Assembly: GCF_000975135.1 (NCBI RefSeq)
Contig: NZ_BBRF01000001.1
Location: 808,380-872,379 of the forward strand
Length of the DNA: 64,000 nucleotides
Direction of reading: 5' to 3'
From: Demequina aurantiaca
GTDB lineage: Bacteria; Actinomycetota; Actinomycetes; Actinomycetales; Demequinaceae
Shown here: piece after piece, positions 9,016-19,707 of the stretch
Numbering within the stretch: position 1 is the stretch's first letter
Layout: every line of letters begins with the position of its first letter
Notes under the pieces: model-generated
Databases searched by the model: none
What the model was told of the DNA's origin: nothing
Seen by the model: only the letters and a program-made list of their open reading frames with translations
Made by a program: the position numbers and the translations under genes

Positions 9016-9243
9016 GACTATCCTCACGGCGGCGAGTCGATACTCGCCTCAAATCGTCGCCGTGGCGCAAGGCGCGCACCGGCCGGGGCGCAGGCGTATC
9101 CCCGCGCAAAAAATGGGTGGTGGCCGTCGACGGCCTCCACCAGGGTACCTGACGCGAATCTTGCGTCCCATGTCGCGCGAAGCTGCGGCCGGGATTCTCG
9201 TCCCGTCACCCAACAGTGGTGCCGCGCCACTGAAGGCCTCTCC

Positions 9244-9292
9244 GCAGTCACTCAGTGCGGAAGTAGAGTCCACATCCGCACTAAGTGACTGC
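9244..9292. repeat. 18-bp inverted repeat in the SulP-katA gap (9016-9399)
   Basis: GCAGTCACTCAGTGCGGA (9244-9261) and TCCGCACTAAGTGACTGC (9275-9292) are inverted copies with one mismatch, separated by 13 bp. There is no T-run, so it is not a simple terminator. It lies about 230 bp upstream of the SulP start. Apart from this and the katA terminator, the 384-bp gap 9016-9399 shows no gene I can support. Confidence 0.7.
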
Positions 9293-9327
9293 TAGACGAA
9301 GACCCGCATCGCTGTGTACTGGGACGC

Positions 9328-9365
9328 AGAAGGGCCGGGTTCCCTGGCGAGAACCCGGCCCTTCT
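9328..9365 (-). terminator. katA transcription terminator
   Basis: Perfect 15-bp stem AGAAGGGCCGGGTTC (9328-9342) / GAACCCGGCCCTTCT (9351-9365) with an 8-nt loop, 34 bp downstream of the catalase stop on the minus strand. No long T-run, as is usual in high-GC actinobacteria. Confidence 0.8.
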
Positions 9366-9399
9366 GACACGGTGACGCAGTGACGCGGCGGCGAACTAC

Positions 9400-10911
9400 C
9401 TAGGCGTCGGTGGGCTCCCACTTGGTACCGGGGTCGCCCAACTCCTCAGGGGCCTCGCCCGCGAGGTTGGCGCGCAGCTTGGCGCCTAGGTCCCCGTCCA
9501 CATTGGTCCAGTACTGGATGGCGCGCTCGCGAATGTCCTCCGACACCACCGCACCCACGTGACCGGTGATCTGGTCGAGCAGGCTCTGGCGCTCGGCGTC
9601 GTTGAACACGTCGCGGTAGAGCGTGCCGGGCTGACCAAAGTCGTCGTCCTCGGCGTGCAGGGTAGCGGCGGCGCGAGTCATCTCGCCGTCGGTCTCCCAG
9701 CCACCGGACTCGGCTGCGCGCTCGGGGTCGGCGTGAGCGCCACCCTTCGAGTTGGGTGCGTACACCGGGGTGTCGGCTGACGCGAAGTTGTAGCGCATCG
9801 AGCCTTCCTTGGAGTAGGAGTGACCGTTCGCATCGGCGTTCTTGGGCTGGTTGACGGGCAACTGAGCGTGGTTGGTGCCCACGCGGTAGCGGTGAGCGTC
9901 TGCATAGCTGAAGATGCGGGCCATCAGCATCTTGTCCGGCGACGGACCAATGCCGGGGACAAAGTTGGACGGCGCGAAGGTGGCCTGCTCGATCTCGCCG
10001 AAGTAGTTCTGCGGGTTGCGGTTGAGCTCCATGGTGCCCACCTTGATGCGCGGGTAGTCAGCCTGCGACCAGATCTTGGTCAGGTCGAACGGGTTGAAGC
10101 GGTAGTCCTTCGCCTCCTCGTACGGCATGATCTGCACGTACAGCGTCCAGGTGGGGAACTCGCCCTCCTCGATGTGCGTGTACAGGTCGCGAATGTGGTG
10201 GTCGGAGTCCGATCCAGCGAGCTGCGCGGCCTCGTCACCGGTCATGTTGTGAACGCCCTGGTCAGAGATGAAGTGGTACTTCACCCAGAAGCGCTCGCCC
10301 TCGGCGTTGATCCACTGGTACGTGTGCGAGCCATAGCCGTTCATCTCGCGCCACGTGCGGGGAAGGCCGCGGTCGCCCATGAGCCAGGTCACCTGGTGAG
10401 CAGACTCGGGACGCAGCGTCCAGAAATCCCACTGCATGTCGTTGTCGCGCAGGTGCGAGCCGGGCAGGCGCTTCTGTGAGCGAATGAAGTCAGGGAACTT
10501 GATGCCGTCCTTAATGAAGAAGACGGGGGTGTTGTTGCCGACCAGGTCGTAGTTGCCCTCGGTCGTGTAGAACTTCAGCGCGAAGCCGCGGGGGTCGCGC
10601 CAGGTGTCGGGCGAACCCTGCTCGCCGGCCACGGTGGAGAAGCGGGCGAGCATCTCCGTCTTCTCGCCGGGCTGGAACAGCGCCGCGCGGGTGTACTTGG
10701 ACACGTCCTCGGTGACGGTCAGGGTGCCGAAGGCTCCGCCACCCTTGGCGTGCACGACGCGCTCGGGCACGCGCTCGCGGTTGAACTGTGCGAGCTTCTC
10801 GACCAGGTAGTGGTCGGTCAGCGAGATGGGCCCGTCCTGGCCGACGCTGAGCGAGTGGTCGTCGGATGCGACCGGAACGCCCGCATCGTTGGTCGTGAAC
10901 TTTTCAGTCAT
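9400..10911 (-). CDS. katA: Catalase (monofunctional haem catalase)
   Basis: 503 residues when started at ATG 10911, which has AAGGAG eight bases upstream; an upstream extension in the same frame lies inside furA and is rejected. It degrades hydrogen peroxide to water and oxygen. Visible landmarks are the distal His in [12 protein letters not shown] (about residue 54), the distal Asn in [12 protein letters not shown] (about 126-127), and the proximal haem Tyr in [14 protein letters not shown] (near 337). Length and absence of a C-terminal extension fit a small-subunit clade 3 type catalase. It follows furA with a 1-bp gap, so the two are co-transcribed and peroxide-inducible expression is expected. 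Confidence 0.97.
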   Translation of the reverse strand: MTEKFTTNDAGVPVASDDHSLSVGQDGPISLTDHYLVEKLAQFNRERVPERVVHAKGGGAFGTLTVTEDVSKYTRAALFQPGEKTEMLARFSTVAGEQGSPDTWRDPRGFALKFYTTEGNYDLVGNNTPVFFIKDGIKFPDFIRSQKRLPGSHLRDNDMQWDFWTLRPESAHQVTWLMGDRGLPRTWREMNGYGSHTYQWINAEGERFWVKYHFISDQGVHNMTGDEAAQLAGSDSDHHIRDLYTHIEEGEFPTWTLYVQIMPYEEAKDYRFNPFDLTKIWSQADYPRIKVGTMELNRNPQNYFGEIEQATFAPSNFVPGIGPSPDKMLMARIFSYADAHRYRVGTNHAQLPVNQPKNADANGHSYSKEGSMRYNFASADTPVYAPNSKGGAHADPERAAESGGWETDGEMTRAAATLHAEDDDFGQPGTLYRDVFNDAERQSLLDQITGHVGAVVSEDIRERAIQYWTNVDGDLGAKLRANLAGEAPEELGDPGTKWEPTDA

Positions 10912-10912
10912 G

Positions 10913-11398
10913 TCACTTCTCCTTCGTTGAGATGAGATTGGATGAAACTTGCTCGCCAGGGTCCGCCTGGCAGTCGCCACACAGTCCCCAGTAGGTGACC
11001 TCGGCCTCGACGATGGCAAAGCCACCATCGGCGCTCGGTGTCAAACACGGTGCGTGACCGACGGCGCAATCGACGTCGGCGACCACGCCACAGTTAGTAC
11101 AGATCACGTGGTGATGGTTGTCTCCCACGCGCAACTCAAAAAGACCGGGCTGGCCGGCAGGCTCGATGCGACGAACTATCCCGGTGCGGGCCAGGTCGCC
11201 AAGCACGTTGTAGACCGCCTGGCGCGAGGTGTTCGGCAGCGACTCACGCACCCGGGCGTAAACAGCATCGGCGCCGGAGTGTGGAAGTGCCGCAAGCGCG
11301 GTCAACACTGCGAGGCGCGACTCCGTGACTCTCAGCCCGGCCGCGCGCAACACGCTGGCGCCGTCGGGCGCGAGAGTGGCGGGCTGGGTGGCGGTCAT
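10913..11398 (-). CDS. furA: Fur-family peroxide/metal regulator upstream of katA
   Basis: 161 residues. An N-terminal winged helix ([30 protein letters not shown]) precedes the metal-binding half with HHH (95-97), CTNCG (Cys100, Cys103) and a second pair in WGLCGDC (Cys140, Cys143), the structural Zn site. Fur proteins beside katA (FurA in mycobacteria and CatR in Streptomyces) repress the operon and release on oxidation by peroxide. Its TGA lies one base before the katA ATG. A palindrome just upstream is the likely operator, implying autoregulation. Confidence 0.93.
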   Translation of the reverse strand: MTATQPATLAPDGASVLRAAGLRVTESRLAVLTALAALPHSGADAVYARVRESLPNTSRQAVYNVLGDLARTGIVRRIEPAGQPGLFELRVGDNHHHVICTNCGVVADVDCAVGHAPCLTPSADGGFAIVEAEVTYWGLCGDCQADPGEQVSSNLISTKEK

Positions 11399-11418
11399 TC
11401 GCTCAGCCTAGGCCGTTG

Positions 11419-11435
11419 TTTTGATTCAGTCAAAA
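11419..11435. promoter_or_regulatory. Candidate FurA operator
   Basis: TTTTGA (11419-11424), a 5-bp spacer TTCAG, then TCAAAA (11430-11435): a perfect interrupted palindrome 21 bp upstream of the furA start, in an AT-rich island within high-GC DNA. AT-rich palindromes in this position are the usual target of FurA/CatR autoregulation. Confidence 0.6.
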
Positions 11436-11463
11436 GAAGCCGACGCTGTGGGCGCCTCGAGCG

Positions 11464-12234
11464 TCAAGCCCACTGGCCGCGCTCCATCAGGACCTCCTTG
11501 AGGATGTCGGCCCGGTCGCTGACGATGCCATCGACGCCCAGATCCAGCAACTCCACCATTTCGTCGCGGTCGTTGATGGTCCACACGTGAATCTGACGGC
11601 CCACCTTGTGCGCAGATTCAACCTGGCGCCTGCGAAGAAACTTCACACGTCCGTTGCGCCAGGGGATCTGCAGTGCGTCGACCTCGCCGAGCGTGATCTC
11701 CGGGTCGGCACCCAAGACCGAACCGATCAGCCACCCAATCGCCTCGCGCTGAGCTGCGGGGCTCGCAACCGGACGGCTCAGCAACTTGAGCGTCTTGCGG
11801 CGACGATCCGCTGAGAAGGACCCGATGCACACGCGGTCGTGCGACTTTGTCTTCTCAATGACCTTCGCCACGGGCTCGATGGCCGAGACACCCTTGACGT
11901 CGATGTTGACTTTCACGTCGGGCCACGTCCCCAACACGTCCTCGAGCGCGGGGACGGGTTCAATTCCGCCGATGCGGGCCACCTTCACAGAGTCCCAGCG
12001 CCGGTTCGACACCTCGCCCGTGGCATCGGTGGTGCGGTCCAACGTCTCGTCGTGTAGCGCCACCGCCACGCCGTCCTGGGTTCCGTGGGCGTCAGTCTCG
12101 AGGTAGCGATACCCCAGATCCACCGCCGCCTGGAACGCGCGCATCGAATTCTCTAGGCCCTCCAGGGAGAAGCCCCGGTGGGCAAGCGCGATGGGGAAGC
12201 CCTGGTTGTCAAAGTACGGGTGGCGAGTGGTCAT
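11464..12234 (-). CDS. Glycerophosphodiester phosphodiesterase
   Basis: 256 residues, cytosolic (no signal peptide). It would hydrolyse deacylated phospholipid headgroups to glycerol-3-phosphate and an alcohol. GDPD signatures are ALAHRGFSLEGLENSM (His19, Arg20 of the HR motif; ExxN), then YLETDAHGTQDGVAVALHD in two parts with the metal-binding ExD and the second catalytic His (about 68), and a C-terminal VWTINDRDEMVELLDLGVDGIVSDR. Length fits UgpQ-type enzymes. ATG at 12234. The furA gene is 65 bp downstream in the same direction. Confidence 0.92.
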   Translation of the reverse strand: MTTRHPYFDNQGFPIALAHRGFSLEGLENSMRAFQAAVDLGYRYLETDAHGTQDGVAVALHDETLDRTTDATGEVSNRRWDSVKVARIGGIEPVPALEDVLGTWPDVKVNIDVKGVSAIEPVAKVIEKTKSHDRVCIGSFSADRRRKTLKLLSRPVASPAAQREAIGWLIGSVLGADPEITLGEVDALQIPWRNGRVKFLRRRQVESAHKVGRQIHVWTINDRDEMVELLDLGVDGIVSDRADILKEVLMERGQWA

Positions 12235-12279
12235 GCCTCCACGGTACCCACGGCGAGTACGTCCGTGGCGCTGCCGCTC

Positions 12280-13269
12280 CTAGTCCAGGATGGAGTCGAG
12301 CCACTCACCCACCGCGTCAAAGTAGGCCTGGCGTGGCCCCGGCGCAGACAGCGAAACGTCGTGCATGGCGCCCTCCACCTCCAGCATGGTCACCTTGGGC
12401 CCGAGACCAGGGCCGTTCCTACGGATCGGATCCACATCCACCACGGTGTCCTGCGAGTCCACCCGTGGGTTATCGAACTTGTCGGGACCGGTCGAGTCGG
12501 CGTGCGCGACCAGCACGGGCACCTGGATGGTCAACCCCTTGGCCACGCGACGACGTGCGGAAACTGTGGCTCCGAGCCACCCGGCCGTCGCGGGCTCGCC
12601 CGTCGACTTCTTCCAGGCGCCATCAAACACCCAGCCGCCGCCGTCTTGGGCGGCAAGGCGCTGCGTATAGACGGTGGGCGCGGGATCCATGACGAACGTG
12701 GGGGCCAGCGCGCCGATGACCGGCGTGAGCTCAATGCCCACCGCCTTCCAGCTCTTGAGTCTGAGCCCAAAGAGGGGGCTATTGAGAATGACGCCCGCGA
12801 GGTTGGGGTGGGAGACATCACTGGCCCAAATGGCCGCGCCCAGCGCTCCGGTCGAGTGACTGTGGACGATGACCGGGAGGTCGCCGGCATCGGCGACCGC
12901 GGCATCAATTGCCGCAGTGATGTCCTCGCCCAGTTCGGCGATGCGCGTGAAGTGGTGAGGCAACTCTCCCGGCTGCAGCGATCTTCCCGCTCGACGCATG
13001 TCCACGGCGTAGAACGCCAGGCCGTCGCCGGCAAAAGCGTCGGCGACGTGGGTCTGGAAATAGTAGTCATTGCGACCGTGGACGTGCAGCACGATGCCGC
13101 GGGGCCGGGCGGGTTGGTCCATGCGGCGAACTAACGTGCGCACCACGCCTCGGTTGCGACGAGTCTGTGTGGGCTCCGGCAGCCGAGCAGCCTCATAGCC
13201 CGCAAGAATGTCTGGTTCCCAGTCCAGCACGGTGGCCTTGTCATTCACGGGGGCGTCACGCTTATCCAT
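12280..13269 (-). CDS. Alpha/beta hydrolase (S33 / monoacylglycerol-lipase-like)
   Basis: 329 residues, no signal peptide. The fold is shown by RGIVLHVHGRNDYYFQTHVA (oxyanion region, about 76-95), YAVDMRRAGRS, and the nucleophile elbow IVHSHSTGALGAA (Ser about 147). The late Asp and His lie near VPVLVAHADSTGPDKF and VEGAMHDVSLS. Such enzymes hydrolyse lysophospholipids or monoacylglycerols. With the diesterase next door it may act in phospholipid turnover (inference). ATG 13269; 45 bp separate it from the next gene, so an operon is possible. Confidence 0.85.
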   Translation of the reverse strand: MDKRDAPVNDKATVLDWEPDILAGYEAARLPEPTQTRRNRGVVRTLVRRMDQPARPRGIVLHVHGRNDYYFQTHVADAFAGDGLAFYAVDMRRAGRSLQPGELPHHFTRIAELGEDITAAIDAAVADAGDLPVIVHSHSTGALGAAIWASDVSHPNLAGVILNSPLFGLRLKSWKAVGIELTPVIGALAPTFVMDPAPTVYTQRLAAQDGGGWVFDGAWKKSTGEPATAGWLGATVSARRRVAKGLTIQVPVLVAHADSTGPDKFDNPRVDSQDTVVDVDPIRRNGPGLGPKVTMLEVEGAMHDVSLSAPGPRQAYFDAVGEWLDSILD

Positions 13270-13349
13270 TTTTCGATCGTATCGCTCAAATTCGTGACGT
13301 TCGCGCGTTCGTTACCCGTTGGCCACCGTCCACCGGCACACTATGACGT

Positions 13350-14753
13350 ATGACGGACGCGCCGACGCCCCCGCACCCGCTCGCCTCAGCCGACCCCGGC
13401 TCCGATGTCGTGGAACGAGTCCCTCGTAAGCGAGTGGTGTCGTGGGCGCTGTGGGACTGGGCGACCCAGCCGTTCAACTCCGTCATCATCACCTTCGTGT
13501 TTGTCGCGCTCTACCTGGCGAGCGACAGTTTTATCGATCCCGCGATTGCCGCACTGGGCGAGGGCAACGCGACCTACGACGCTGCCATCGCCGCGCTCGT
13601 CTCCAAGGTGGGCTGGGCCGTCACCATTGCCGGGGTGTTTGTTGCCCTGATCGCACCCGTCATCGGCCAGCGAGCGGACTCGAGCGGTCGCCGCAAGGCC
13701 TGGCTCGCGGGCTGCACGACCGTGCTGATCGGCTGCATGTTCGGCCTGTTCTTCGTCCAGGCTCAGCCGTCGTTCTTCCTGCTCGGCGCCTCACTTATCG
13801 CCATTGGCGCCATCTTCAATGAGATCGCCGGCGTGAACTACAACGCCATGCTGGTGCAGGTCAGCAACAAGAAGTCTGTGGGTCGAGTGTCCGGTCTGGG
13901 CTGGGGCCTGGGCTACATCGGCGGGATCGTGGCGCTGGTCATCGTGGTCGTCGCGGACGGCGCGGACTGGTGGGGCATGGATACGTCCAACGGAATGGCG
14001 TATCGCTTGATCGCGGTGGGTTGTGCCGTATGGACCATCATCTTCGCGTGGCCAATCTTCGCCTACGTTCCTGAGGTGCCTGGCACCCAGCACGCGCGGG
14101 TGAGCATCTGGCGTGGCTACGCCGTGTTGATTCACGACCTCAAGGAGCTCTGGCGAGACGCGCGCAGCACGCTATGGTTCCTGTTCGCCTCCGCCGTCTA
14201 CCGAGACGGTCTGGCCGGAGTCTTCACCTTTGGTGCAATCATCGCCTCCAAGTCATTCGGCTTCGACAACCAGCAGGTGATCATGTTCGGCATCGCTGCC
14301 AACCTCGTGGCCGGAGTCTCCACCATGATCGCGGGGCGCTTCGATGACACCTTCGGACCCCGCACGGTCATCCTGTTCGCACTCGGCGGCATCGTCGCAT
14401 CGGGCCTCGCCGTCGTCATCTTCCACTCTGCCGGCGACATCGTCTTCTGGGTGTTCGGTCTGTTGCTCACCACCTTCGTTGGCCCCGCGCAAGCGGCGTC
14501 TCGGTCATTGCTTGCGCGGGTCAGCCCTCCCGGACGCGAGAGCGAGATCTTTGGCCTGTACGCCACCACGGGGCGCGCGGCGTCTTTCCTCGCGCCCGGC
14601 ATGTGGTCTCTCGTCATTGCGCTGACCGGCGCCACCATCTGGGGAGTGTTCGGCATCATCGCGGTGGTGCTGGCCGGCATGATCATGCTGTTGTTCGTGA
14701 AGATGCCCCCGGCGGCGCGCTCAGAAGGACAAGTCGCCCAGTCATCCGTCTAA
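13350..14753 (+). CDS. MFS permease, UMF1 / Atg22-like
   Basis: 467 residues with 12 predicted membrane helices. The opening RVVSWALWDWATQPFNSVIITFVF is the hallmark of the UMF1 group of the major facilitator superfamily (YxiO/Atg22-like). RADSSGRRKAWL fits the loop 2-3 motif, and GPAQAASRSLLARVSPPGRESEIFGLYA is the conserved second-half segment. Substrate unknown; relatives export amino acids or sugars. Divergent from the hydrolase (80 bp). It converges on gyrA with a terminator between. Confidence 0.88.
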   Translation: MTDAPTPPHPLASADPGSDVVERVPRKRVVSWALWDWATQPFNSVIITFVFVALYLASDSFIDPAIAALGEGNATYDAAIAALVSKVGWAVTIAGVFVALIAPVIGQRADSSGRRKAWLAGCTTVLIGCMFGLFFVQAQPSFFLLGASLIAIGAIFNEIAGVNYNAMLVQVSNKKSVGRVSGLGWGLGYIGGIVALVIVVVADGADWWGMDTSNGMAYRLIAVGCAVWTIIFAWPIFAYVPEVPGTQHARVSIWRGYAVLIHDLKELWRDARSTLWFLFASAVYRDGLAGVFTFGAIIASKSFGFDNQQVIMFGIAANLVAGVSTMIAGRFDDTFGPRTVILFALGGIVASGLAVVIFHSAGDIVFWVFGLLLTTFVGPAQAASRSLLARVSPPGRESEIFGLYATTGRAASFLAPGMWSLVIALTGATIWGVFGIIAVVLAGMIMLLFVKMPPAARSEGQVAQSSV

Positions 14754-14833
14754 ACCGAAGAACTGGACGTTGAGAAGGTCAACCCGGTCGGTTGTCCGTC
14801 TCAACGCACAGAGCGACATCAGCACAAACGCAG

Positions 14834-14878
14834 AAGCCCGGGTCACCCCCCCACTTCAGCTGGAGGGCGCCCGGGCTT
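14834..14878. terminator. gyrA terminator
   Basis: AAGCCCGGG (14834-14842) pairs with CCCGGGCTT (14870-14878), and the interior CACCCCCCC/GGAGGG region can extend the stem. It lies 13 bp beyond the gyrA stop, between convergent genes. Confidence 0.75.
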
Positions 14879-14890
14879 TGGCGATGCTGA

Positions 14891-17590
14891 CTAGTCCTCG
14901 GTCGTCGGCTCGGCTTCGGTCGTTGCCTCGGGAGCGGTTTCCACTACGTCGGCCGATGCCGCGGCGGCCGGCGCTCCCGCGTCACCGTCCGGCTCGGCGT
15001 CGTCATCGCCCGCGAGCTTGCGCTCGACGTTGCGTGCGATGCCGATGATGCGGTCACCCTTGGCGGGCTTCGCAAACGTGACACCCATAGTGTTCTTGCC
15101 GCGCGCGTCGACCTGATCCACACTTGACCGAAGTACCTTGCCGGATTGCATGATGACAAGCACCTCGTCGCCCTCGTCCACGAGTAGCGCGCCGATCAAG
15201 TCGCCACGCTCCTCGGTCAGCTTGGCAACCTTGACGCCCAGACCACCGCGGTGCTTCGCACGCCACGCCGATGCCGCGGTGCGCTTGGCGAAGCCGTGTT
15301 CGGTGACCACGAACGAATAGGGACCCTCGGTGTCGGTGACCACAGCATCGTCCGCCGCGTCGCCTTCCGCATCGTCGCCAGCCTCGGGCACTCCCGCCGC
15401 GATGACATCCATGGCGAGGAGCTCGTCCTCGTCGCGGAAGCTCATGCCCTTGACGCCGGACGTCGCGCGTCCGGTGGGGCGCAGCTCACCGTCGTGCGCA
15501 TTAAAGCGCAGCGACTGACCCTTGCGGGAGACCAGCATCAGGTCGTCATCATCGGAAACGAGTCGCGCCGCCACCAGTTCATCGGGCCGTAGTTCGCCGT
15601 CCTCACCCTCGACGTCGCGCAGGTTGATCGCGATCAGACCGCGCGAACGGTTCGAGTCGTAATCCTCCAGGCGGCTCTTCTTGACCAGGCCGCGCTTGGT
15701 GGCGAGCACCAAATACGGCTTGTCGGCGTAGGTGCGCAAGTCCATGACCTGGGCGATCTCTTCGCCCGGCTGGAACTCCAGCAGGTTCGCGACGTGCTGG
15801 CCCTTGGAATCGCGGCCGCCCTCGGGCAGGTCGTAACCCTTGGCGCGGTAGACACGACCCATATTGGTGAAGAACAGCAGCCAGTGATGTGTCGTGGTGA
15901 CCATGAACGTGTCAACCATGTCGTCGCTGCGTAGCGTGGCGCCGCGGATTCCCTTGCCGCCACGCTTCTGCGCACGGTACTGGTCCGAGCGGGTGCGCTT
16001 GGCATAGCCGCCGGACGTGATCGTGACGACGACCTCCTCCTCGGCGATGAGGTCCTCCATGTTGACCTCACCGTCGAACAGTGAGATCTCCGTGCGGCGG
16101 TCGTCGCCGTACTTGCGGACAATCTCACCGAGTTCTTCGCCGATGATGGCACGCTGACGGTCCTGTGAGGTAAGGATCGAGTTGAGGTCCTTGATCTCGG
16201 CCATGAGTGCCTCGTACTGAGTCTCGATCGACTGCTGCTCGAGTGCGGCGAGGCGGCGCAACTGCAGGTTGAGGATTGCGGTCGCCTGGACCTCGTCCAC
16301 GTCGAGCAGTTCCATCAGGCCAGCGCGGGCCTCGTCCACCGTGGGGGAGCGGCGGATCAGCGCGATAACCTCGTCGATCGCGTCGAGCGCCTTGAGATAA
16401 CCCTGCAGAATGTGAGCCTCACGCTCAGCCTCGCGCAGACGGTACCGCGTGCGGCGAACGATGACCTCGAGCTGGTGCGTGACCCAGTGGCGCACAAAGC
16501 CGTCGAGGGCGAGCGTGCGGGGCACACCGTCCACGATCGCCAGCATGTTGCAGCCAAAGGACTCCTGCAGCTGCGTGTGCTTGTAGAGGTTGTTGAGGAC
16601 CACCTTGGCGACGGCGTCGCGCTTGAGCACCACGACCAGGCGCTGGCCGGTGCGGCCGGAGGTCTCGTCGCGCAGGTCGGCGATGCCCTGGACCTTGCCG
16701 TCCTTGACCAACTCAGCGATCTTGATCGCCAGGTTGTCGCGGTTGGCCTGGTACGGCAGTTCGGTGACGACCAGGCACATGCGCCCCTGGATTTCCTCGA
16801 TGTTGACAACCGCGCGCATCGTGACGGAGCCGCGACCGGTGCGATACGCCTCCTCAATGCCGCGACGGCCCAGAATCGTGGCGCCGGTGGGGAAGTCGGG
16901 TCCCTTGATGCGCTCGATGAGTGCCTCGAGGAGTTCCTCGCGAGACGCCTTGGGGTTGTCCAGGTACCACTGCACGCCCTCGGCAACCTCGCGGAGGTTG
17001 TGCGGGGGAATGTTAGTGGCCATACCGACCGCGATTCCCGACGACCCGTTAACCAGCAGGTTGGGGAAGCGTGCGGGCAGGACGACGGGCTCTTGGGTGC
17101 GACCGTCATAGTTGTCCTGGAAGTCGACGGTGTCCTTGTCGATCTCGCGGACAAGTTCGAGCGCGAGCGGCGCCATCTTGCACTCGGTATACCGCGAGGC
17201 GGCCGCGCCGTCGTTGCCGGAGGAACCGAAGTTTCCTTGACCGTCGATCAGCGGGTAGCGCAGGGCCCAGGGCTGAACCAGGCGAACCATCGCGTCGTAG
17301 ATGGCCGAGTCGCCGTGGGGGTGGAACTTACCCATCACGTCGCCCACCACGCGCGAGCACTTGGAATACGCACGGTCGGGGCGGTAGCCGCCGTCGAACA
17401 TGGCATACAGGACACGGCGGTGAACGGGCTTGAGTCCGTCGCGGACGTCCGGAAGAGCACGTCCCACAATGACCGACATGGCGTAGTCCAGGTAGGACCG
17501 CTGCATCTCGGTATTGAGGTCGACCGCCTCGATGGTTCCGTGGTTGACCACCCGCTCGCTGATGCCGGGTGTAATGGGATTAGATGTCAA
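14891..17590 (-). CDS. gyrA: DNA gyrase subunit A
   Basis: 899 residues. It is the cleavage-religation subunit of gyrase, working with GyrB. Catalytic Tyr134 lies in [11 protein letters not shown]. The quinolone region reads [14 protein letters not shown] with Ser95 and Asp99 (E. coli 83 and 87) unmutated. The GyrA box in the beta-pinwheel is QKRGGKG, a conservative variant of QRRGGKG. The last about 35 residues are an Ala/Asp/Glu-rich acidic tail. The start is TTG 17590, overlapping the last 11 bases of gyrB, with GAGG four bases upstream; no better start aligns with the family N-terminus. No intein. Confidence 0.98.
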   Translation of the reverse strand: MTSNPITPGISERVVNHGTIEAVDLNTEMQRSYLDYAMSVIVGRALPDVRDGLKPVHRRVLYAMFDGGYRPDRAYSKCSRVVGDVMGKFHPHGDSAIYDAMVRLVQPWALRYPLIDGQGNFGSSGNDGAAASRYTECKMAPLALELVREIDKDTVDFQDNYDGRTQEPVVLPARFPNLLVNGSSGIAVGMATNIPPHNLREVAEGVQWYLDNPKASREELLEALIERIKGPDFPTGATILGRRGIEEAYRTGRGSVTMRAVVNIEEIQGRMCLVVTELPYQANRDNLAIKIAELVKDGKVQGIADLRDETSGRTGQRLVVVLKRDAVAKVVLNNLYKHTQLQESFGCNMLAIVDGVPRTLALDGFVRHWVTHQLEVIVRRTRYRLREAEREAHILQGYLKALDAIDEVIALIRRSPTVDEARAGLMELLDVDEVQATAILNLQLRRLAALEQQSIETQYEALMAEIKDLNSILTSQDRQRAIIGEELGEIVRKYGDDRRTEISLFDGEVNMEDLIAEEEVVVTITSGGYAKRTRSDQYRAQKRGGKGIRGATLRSDDMVDTFMVTTTHHWLLFFTNMGRVYRAKGYDLPEGGRDSKGQHVANLLEFQPGEEIAQVMDLRTYADKPYLVLATKRGLVKKSRLEDYDSNRSRGLIAINLRDVEGEDGELRPDELVAARLVSDDDDLMLVSRKGQSLRFNAHDGELRPTGRATSGVKGMSFRDEDELLAMDVIAAGVPEAGDDAEGDAADDAVVTDTEGPYSFVVTEHGFAKRTAASAWRAKHRGGLGVKVAKLTEERGDLIGALLVDEGDEVLVIMQSGKVLRSSVDQVDARGKNTMGVTFAKPAKGDRIIGIARNVERKLAGDDDAEPDGDAGAPAAAASADVVETAPEATTEAEPTTED

Positions 17591-19571
17591 GGAACCTCAC
17601 GTCCTTCGCGTTGCGCTGGATAAAGTTACGGCGTGCCTCGACGTCGTCGCCCATCAGGGTGACGAACACTTCCTCGGCGGCTGCGGCATCGTCCATGGTG
17701 ACCTTGAGCAGCGTGCGCGTCTCTGGGTCCATGGTGGTGACGCGAAGTTCCTCGTCGTTCATCTCGCCCAGACCCTTGTAACGCTGGATGCCGTTCTCCT
17801 TAGGGATCTTCTTGCCTTCCTTGATCCCCTCGTCGAGCCGGTTGTCACGCTCGCGGTCCGAGTACACGTACTCGTGGTCCGCGTTCGTCCACTTGAGTTT
17901 GAACAGCGGCGGCTGTGCGAGGTACACGTAGCCGGCCTCGATCAGCGGGCGCATGTAGCGGAACAGCAGCGTAAGTAGCAGGGTGGCGATGTGCTGGCCG
18001 TCGACGTCGGCATCGGCCATCAGCACGATCTTGTGATACCTGGCCTTGTCGATATCGAAGTCCTCGCCAATGCCCGCGCCGAACGCGGTGATCAGGGCCT
18101 GGACTTCGTTGTTGCCGAGCGCGCGGTCGAGGCGAGCGCGCTCGACGTTCAGGATCTTTCCGCGGATCGGCAGGATGGCCTGGTTGTGAGGCTCGCGACC
18201 AGCGCCAGCGCTACCGCCTGCCGAGTCACCCTCGACGATGAAGATCTCGCACTCTTCGGGGTTCTTGGACTGGCAGTCCTTGAGCTTGCCGGGCATGCCG
18301 CCGGATTCGAGCAGACCCTTGCGGCGCGTCGCCTCGCGCGCCTTACGTGCGGCCATGCGAGCCTGCGACGCCTGGATCGCCTTGCGGATGACTTCCTTGC
18401 CCTCGTTGGGGTGGCCGTCGAACCAGTCCGTGAGCAGTTCGTGGACTGCCTTCTGGACGAACGTCTTTGCCTCGGTGTTACCGAGTTTGGTCTTGGTCTG
18501 GCCCTCAAACTGCGGCTCGGCCAATTTGACGGAGATGACGGCGGTGAGGCCCTCGCGGACGTCGTCACCGGTCAGGTTGTCGTCCTTCTCCTTGAGGATG
18601 CCCTTCTCCCGCGCGTAGCGATTGATGAGCGAGGTCATCGCCGCACGGAAGCCCTCTTCGTGCGCACCACCCTCGGTCGTGGCAATCGTGTTCGCGTAGG
18701 TGAATACCGACTCGGAGTAGGCGTTCGTCCACTGCATCGCGAGCTCGGCGGAGATCTTCTTGTCTGGACTCTCCTGCTCAAAGCTGATCACCTCGGGGTG
18801 GACCAGCTCGGCCTTCTTGGCCGCATTGAGGTGCGCGACGTAGTCGACCAGGCCACCGTCGTACTTGTAGGTGACGGACCGCAGCGTCTGGTTGCCGTCC
18901 TCGTCCTCTTCCATGTGCTCGGGACGCTCGTCCGTCAGCGAGATCGACAAGCCCTTGTTCAGGAAGGCCATCTGCTGGAAGCGAGCACGCAGCGTCTCGA
19001 AGTCATAGTCTGTGGTCTCAAAGATGGTGTCGTCAGCCCAGAACGTTTGCTGTGTTCCGGTCTCCTCCGTGGCCTCGCCCTTTTCCAGCGTGCCCTGCGG
19101 GGCGCCACCGTTGGCGAAGGTCTGGCGCCACACGTTGCCCTGGCGCTTCACCACCGTCTCAACCTTGGAACTCAGCGCGTTAACGACGGAGATACCCACG
19201 CCGTGGAGTCCACCGGAGACCGCGTAGCCGCCGCCGCCGAACTTACCGCCGGCGTGCAGAATGGTCATGACAACTTCAACCGTGGGTTTGCCCTCGGTGG
19301 GGTGAATGTCGACGGGGATGCCGCGACCGTTGTCGGTAGTGCGCACGCCGCCGTCGGCCAAAAGCGTGACGGTGATGGTGTCGCAGTAGCCGGCGAGGGC
19401 CTCGTCAACGGAGTTATCGACAACCTCGTAGACCAAGTGGTGGAGGCCTCGTTCACCGGTCGAACCGATGTACATACCGGGGCGCTTGCGGACTGCTTCG
19501 AGTCCCTCTAGTACGGTGATGTTTCCGGCACCGTATTCAGGCTCGACCGCCTGTGCGTCGTTCTTGGCCAC
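17580..19571 (-). CDS. gyrB: DNA gyrase subunit B
   Basis: 663 residues. ATPase subunit: GHKL motifs [16 protein letters not shown] and DNGRGIPVD near the N-terminus. TOPRIM carries [10 protein letters not shown] (about 445) and [11 protein letters not shown] (about 520), the Mg-binding acidic residues. No TOPRIM insertion, so it is of the short actinobacterial type. GTG start at 19571 with AAGGGGA upstream. It overlaps gyrA. A possible -10 (TAGAAT, reverse of 19629-19634) lies about 60 bp upstream. Confidence 0.98.
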   Translation of the reverse strand: MAKNDAQAVEPEYGAGNITVLEGLEAVRKRPGMYIGSTGERGLHHLVYEVVDNSVDEALAGYCDTITVTLLADGGVRTTDNGRGIPVDIHPTEGKPTVEVVMTILHAGGKFGGGGYAVSGGLHGVGISVVNALSSKVETVVKRQGNVWRQTFANGGAPQGTLEKGEATEETGTQQTFWADDTIFETTDYDFETLRARFQQMAFLNKGLSISLTDERPEHMEEDEDGNQTLRSVTYKYDGGLVDYVAHLNAAKKAELVHPEVISFEQESPDKKISAELAMQWTNAYSESVFTYANTIATTEGGAHEEGFRAAMTSLINRYAREKGILKEKDDNLTGDDVREGLTAVISVKLAEPQFEGQTKTKLGNTEAKTFVQKAVHELLTDWFDGHPNEGKEVIRKAIQASQARMAARKAREATRRKGLLESGGMPGKLKDCQSKNPEECEIFIVEGDSAGGSAGAGREPHNQAILPIRGKILNVERARLDRALGNNEVQALITAFGAGIGEDFDIDKARYHKIVLMADADVDGQHIATLLLTLLFRYMRPLIEAGYVYLAQPPLFKLKWTNADHEYVYSDRERDNRLDEGIKEGKKIPKENGIQRYKGLGEMNDEELRVTTMDPETRTLLKVTMDDAAAAEEVFVTLMGDDVEARRNFIQRNAKDVRFLDI

Positions 19572-19707
19572 AAATTCCCCTTTTAAGCGGATGTCGCACG
19601 CCTAGACGGCACGCAGGATAACTTGGATCATTCTAGCGCGGTTTAGGCCGGAATTTGTGTGATTTTCGGCTATCTGTGAAGAACGGGACACCCCACCAAA
19701 AACGACA

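Noticed and set aside
9049..9273. 74-codon minus-strand frame between SulP and katA
   Set aside because: No similarity or ribosome site; overlaps the inverted repeat and the upstream region of SulP.
10912..11028. 39-residue N-terminal extension of the catalase
   Set aside because: Lies inside furA; ATG 10911 has a strong ribosome site and fits the family start.
17991..19511. 506-codon plus-strand open frame opposite gyrB
   Set aside because: Antisense to gyrB with its frame set by high third-position GC; the translation has no domain and low-complexity composition.
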